DNA of 64,000 nucleotides, from the NCBI RefSeq assembly GCF_009908295.1, contig NZ_JAAALO010000005.1, positions 419,077 through 483,076 of the forward strand, written 5' to 3'. Positions 61,893 through 64,000 of the stretch are shown here, in pieces; the first letter of the stretch is position 1, and each line of letters opens with the position of its first letter. Below the pieces are notes generated by a model that saw only the letters and a list, made by a program, of their open reading frames with translations, was not told the origin of the DNA and made no database searches. Origin of the DNA: Micromonospora rubida. Lineage in GTDB: Bacteria; Actinomycetota; Actinomycetes; Mycobacteriales; Micromonosporaceae. The translations under genes were made by a program, and so were the position numbers.

Positions 61893-63107
61893 TCAGATTC
61901 TTTCGATGACGGTCGCGATGCCCATGCCGCCGCCGACGCAGAGCGTGGCGAGCCCGTAGCGACCACCGCGTCGCTCCAGCTCGTCGACGAGCGTGCCGAG
62001 GATCATGGCTCCGGTGGCGCCCAGCGGGTGGCCCATCGCGATCGCACCGCCGTTGACGTTGACGATGTCCATGCTCAGGCCCAGGTCGGCGACGAACCGC
62101 AGGACCACGGCCGCGAACGCCTCGTTGATCTCCACCAGGTCGAGGTCGGAGACGCCGAGGCCGGCCTTGGCCAGCGCCTTGCGTGCGGCCGGAGCCGGGC
62201 CGGTGAGCATGATCGTGGGATCCGCGCCGCTGAGTGCGGCGGCGACGATGCGCGCCCGAGGGGTGAGACCGGCGGCCGCGCCGGCCGCCTCGCTGCCGAC
62301 GGCGACCAACGATGCGCCGTCGACGAGGCCGGACGAGTTGCCCGCCGTGTGGACGTGGTTGATGCGCTCGATCCAGTGGTACTTCTGAAGCGCGACCGCG
62401 TCGAAGCCGGCCTTCTCCCCGATGCCCGCGAAGGAGGGACGAAGCGCGGCGAGACCCTCGGCGGTCGAGTCGAGCCGGATGTGCTCGTCGCGGTCGAGGA
62501 CGACCAGCCCGTTGCGGTCCCGCACGGGCACGACCGAGCGGTTGAAGTAGCCGTTCGCCCACGCCTTCGCCGCCCGGGCCTGCGACTGCAGCGCGTAGCC
62601 GTCGACCACGTCGCGGTCGTGGCCGTCGAGGGTCGCGATGAGGTCCGCGCTGACGCCCTGCGGGACGAATCCGGTGGTGAAGTTGGTCTCCGGATCCAGC
62701 GCCCACGCCCCGCCGTCGGATCCCATCGGCACCCGGGACATCGACTCGACGCCGCCGGCGAGGACGAGATCCTCCCAGCCCGAACGCACCTTCTGCGCGG
62801 CGATGTTCACGGCTTCCAGGCCGGAGGCGCAGAAGCGGTTGAGCTGGACGCCGGCCACCGTGTCGGGCAGGCCGGCGACGAGGGCGGCCGTCTTGGCGAT
62901 GTCGGCGCCCTGGTCGCCCAGCGGGGACACCACCCCGAGCACGATGTCGTCGATCAGCGCCGGATCGAGATCGGGCATCCGCCGCAGGGTCTCCTCGATC
63001 AGACCGGCGACGAGCGAAACCGGCTTGACCCCGTGCAGCGATCCGTTCGGCTTGCCCCGGCCGCGCGGTGTGCGCAGCGCGTCGTAGATGAACGCCTCGG
63101 TCGTCAT
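61893..63107 (-). CDS. fadA: Acetyl-CoA C-acyltransferase (thiolase)
   Basis: The 404-residue protein has the thiolase residues: NRFCASGLEAVNIAAQ with the acylated Cys near 92, GGAIAMGHPLGATGA with the catalytic His and LCVGGGMGIATVIE with the second Cys. It cleaves 3-ketoacyl-CoA in the last step of beta-oxidation. It is translated from an ATG with GAGGAG 6 bases upstream and leads the fadA-fadB unit. It is divergent from a TetR gene. Confidence 0.95.
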   Translation of the reverse strand: MTTEAFIYDALRTPRGRGKPNGSLHGVKPVSLVAGLIEETLRRMPDLDPALIDDIVLGVVSPLGDQGADIAKTAALVAGLPDTVAGVQLNRFCASGLEAVNIAAQKVRSGWEDLVLAGGVESMSRVPMGSDGGAWALDPETNFTTGFVPQGVSADLIATLDGHDRDVVDGYALQSQARAAKAWANGYFNRSVVPVRDRNGLVVLDRDEHIRLDSTAEGLAALRPSFAGIGEKAGFDAVALQKYHWIERINHVHTAGNSSGLVDGASLVAVGSEAAGAAAGLTPRARIVAAALSGADPTIMLTGPAPAARKALAKAGLGVSDLDLVEINEAFAAVVLRFVADLGLSMDIVNVNGGAIAMGHPLGATGAMILGTLVDELERRGGRYGLATLCVGGGMGIATVIERI

Positions 63108-63288
63108 GGCAAAGCTCCTCGCTGCTCACCGAATGCGAATTCAGCCTAACTTTCGGGGAGCCCGCGGTCGCTTGTCAAGGAGCTCGCGCGCAAAGCACGC
63201 TGGCCGCCTCCGGCATCGGCGGCTCACGACGAGGCCGAAGGCCCACGGCGGCCGCGGCCCTCGCGCGAGGTGGCGCTAACCTGTAGGG

Positions 63289-64000
63289 GTGCGACCAGCG
63301 GCGAGCGGGACGGGCCCCGTAACGACTAAGCGGCCGAAAGACCGCAAGGACCGCATTGCGCTGGCCGGGGCCGAGCTGTTCTGCGAGCGGGGCTACCACC
63401 GGGTCTCCGTCGACGAGGTCGCCGCCGTCGTCGGCATCAGCGGCCCCGCGGTGTACCGACACTTCCCGAACAAGTACGCGATCCTCGTGCACGCCACCCG
63501 GGAGGTCGTCGGCGCCCTGCTCGCCGCGACCGTCGAGCCGCGCGCGAGCACCACCGAGGGTGTCCTCGACGAACTGCTGAGCACGGTCGCCGGTGTCGTG
63601 GTGAGCAAACGGCGGGTCGCCGGGCTGTACCAGTGGGAGGGCCGCTACCTCGCCCCCGAGCATCGGCGGGAGTTCGCCGCGACCCTGTCCACGCTGGTCG
63701 GCCGCCTCGCCGGGCCGCTGCGCGAGCTTCGGCCCGAGCTGACTGCCGGGCAGGCGGAGCTGCTGGTCAACGGGGCGCTCAGCGCCTTCGGCAGCGTGAC
63801 CACCTACCGCCCGGCGGCGACCGGCACCGACACCGCGCAGTTGCTCACCCGGGTCGCCTGGACCCTGCTGCGGGCCGACGCGCCGCAGCCGCCCCCGCCG
63901 CAACAGCGCGCCGAGCCGGACACCGCGCCGGTGCGCCCGGCGTCGCGCCGTGAACTGCTGCTGATCGAGGCGATCCGCCTGTTCCACCGCCACGGCTACC
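63289..64000 (+). CDS. TetR-family regulator with two helix-turn-helix domains (partial)
   Basis: A GTG at 63289 opens a frame that runs off the right edge (about 237 residues visible). The first TetR domain reads ELFCERGYHRVSVDEVAAVV then GISGPAVYRHFPNKYAILVH. A ligand-domain-like stretch follows, and near the window end a second TetR N-terminus starts: RRELLLIEAIRLFHRHGY. Such tandem-TetR proteins occur in actinobacteria beside fatty-acid genes. The start may be leaderless, as no ribosome site is visible. It is divergent from fadA-fadB and is its likely regulator. Confidence 0.85.
   Translation, partial: MRPAASGTGPVTTKRPKDRKDRIALAGAELFCERGYHRVSVDEVAAVVGISGPAVYRHFPNKYAILVHATREVVGALLAATVEPRASTTEGVLDELLSTVAGVVVSKRRVAGLYQWEGRYLAPEHRREFAATLSTLVGRLAGPLRELRPELTAGQAELLVNGALSAFGSVTTYRPAATGTDTAQLLTRVAWTLLRADAPQPPPPQQRAEPDTAPVRPASRRELLLIEAIRLFHRHGY

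Overview
The window looks like chromosome from a high-GC, spore-forming-type actinobacterium, most likely a Micromonosporaceae member (Micromonospora or a close relative). The signs are GC close to 70% with strong third-position GC, frequent GTG starts, many 4-base ATGA/GTGA gene overlaps, an F420-type LLM oxidoreductase and a tandem-TetR regulator. This placement is inferred from gene style, not from a marker gene. No rRNA, tRNA or CRISPR array was seen.

Layout. (1) 1-3.2 kb: a truncated membrane protein, a membrane-anchored solute-binding/VWA protein and a small unknown protein. (2) 3.3-15.7 kb: a probable cobalamin acquisition locus. Two divergent cobalamin riboswitches sit back to back at 4.97-5.25 kb. 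The left one controls a secreted protein built like intrinsic factor or transcobalamin (alpha/alpha barrel plus DUF4430-like beta domain). The right one controls a five-gene, fully 4-base-overlapped operon: two cell-surface proteins with a related beta domain, then EcfT, a fused EcfA-EcfA ATPase and a CbrT-like S component. A large M91/VWD/repeat surface protein converges on this operon. (3) 16.0-20.5 kb: a Tn554-like mobile element with two tyrosine recombinases and an FGE/SUMF1-type cargo gene, bounded by a 10-bp inverted repeat. (4) 20.7-34.1 kb: ArsR regulator, YwiC-like protein, a remnant of a nirK locus, a regulator with an abutting 28-bp dyad, then narGHJI, a MoaD-like gene, a DUF6457 gene, moeA and narK, which together form a respiratory nitrate reductase and cofactor locus.

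(5) 34.1-39 kb: accessory genes, including a divergent TetR/alcohol-dehydrogenase pair with twin 19-bp palindromes and a TetR fragment. (6) 39-43 kb: an acyl-CoA oxidation group whose distal hydratase is truncated against a SnoaL-like fragment. (7) 43-47.5 kb: an IS30-HTH/MarR-like regulator divergent from a P450-ferredoxin pair with a repeated CATTGCA motif. (8) 47.6-64 kb: a catabolic island with alcohol oxidase, aldehyde dehydrogenase, AMACR-type racemase, acyl-CoA dehydrogenases, hydratase, FadB- and FadA-type enzymes, one GntR and two TetR regulators.

A dispersed repeat with a long hairpin occurs three times (21.3, 38.5 and 46.5 kb). Its stem shows compensatory changes between copies. 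Several repeat copies lie next to gene fragments, so this part of the chromosome appears to have been rearranged.
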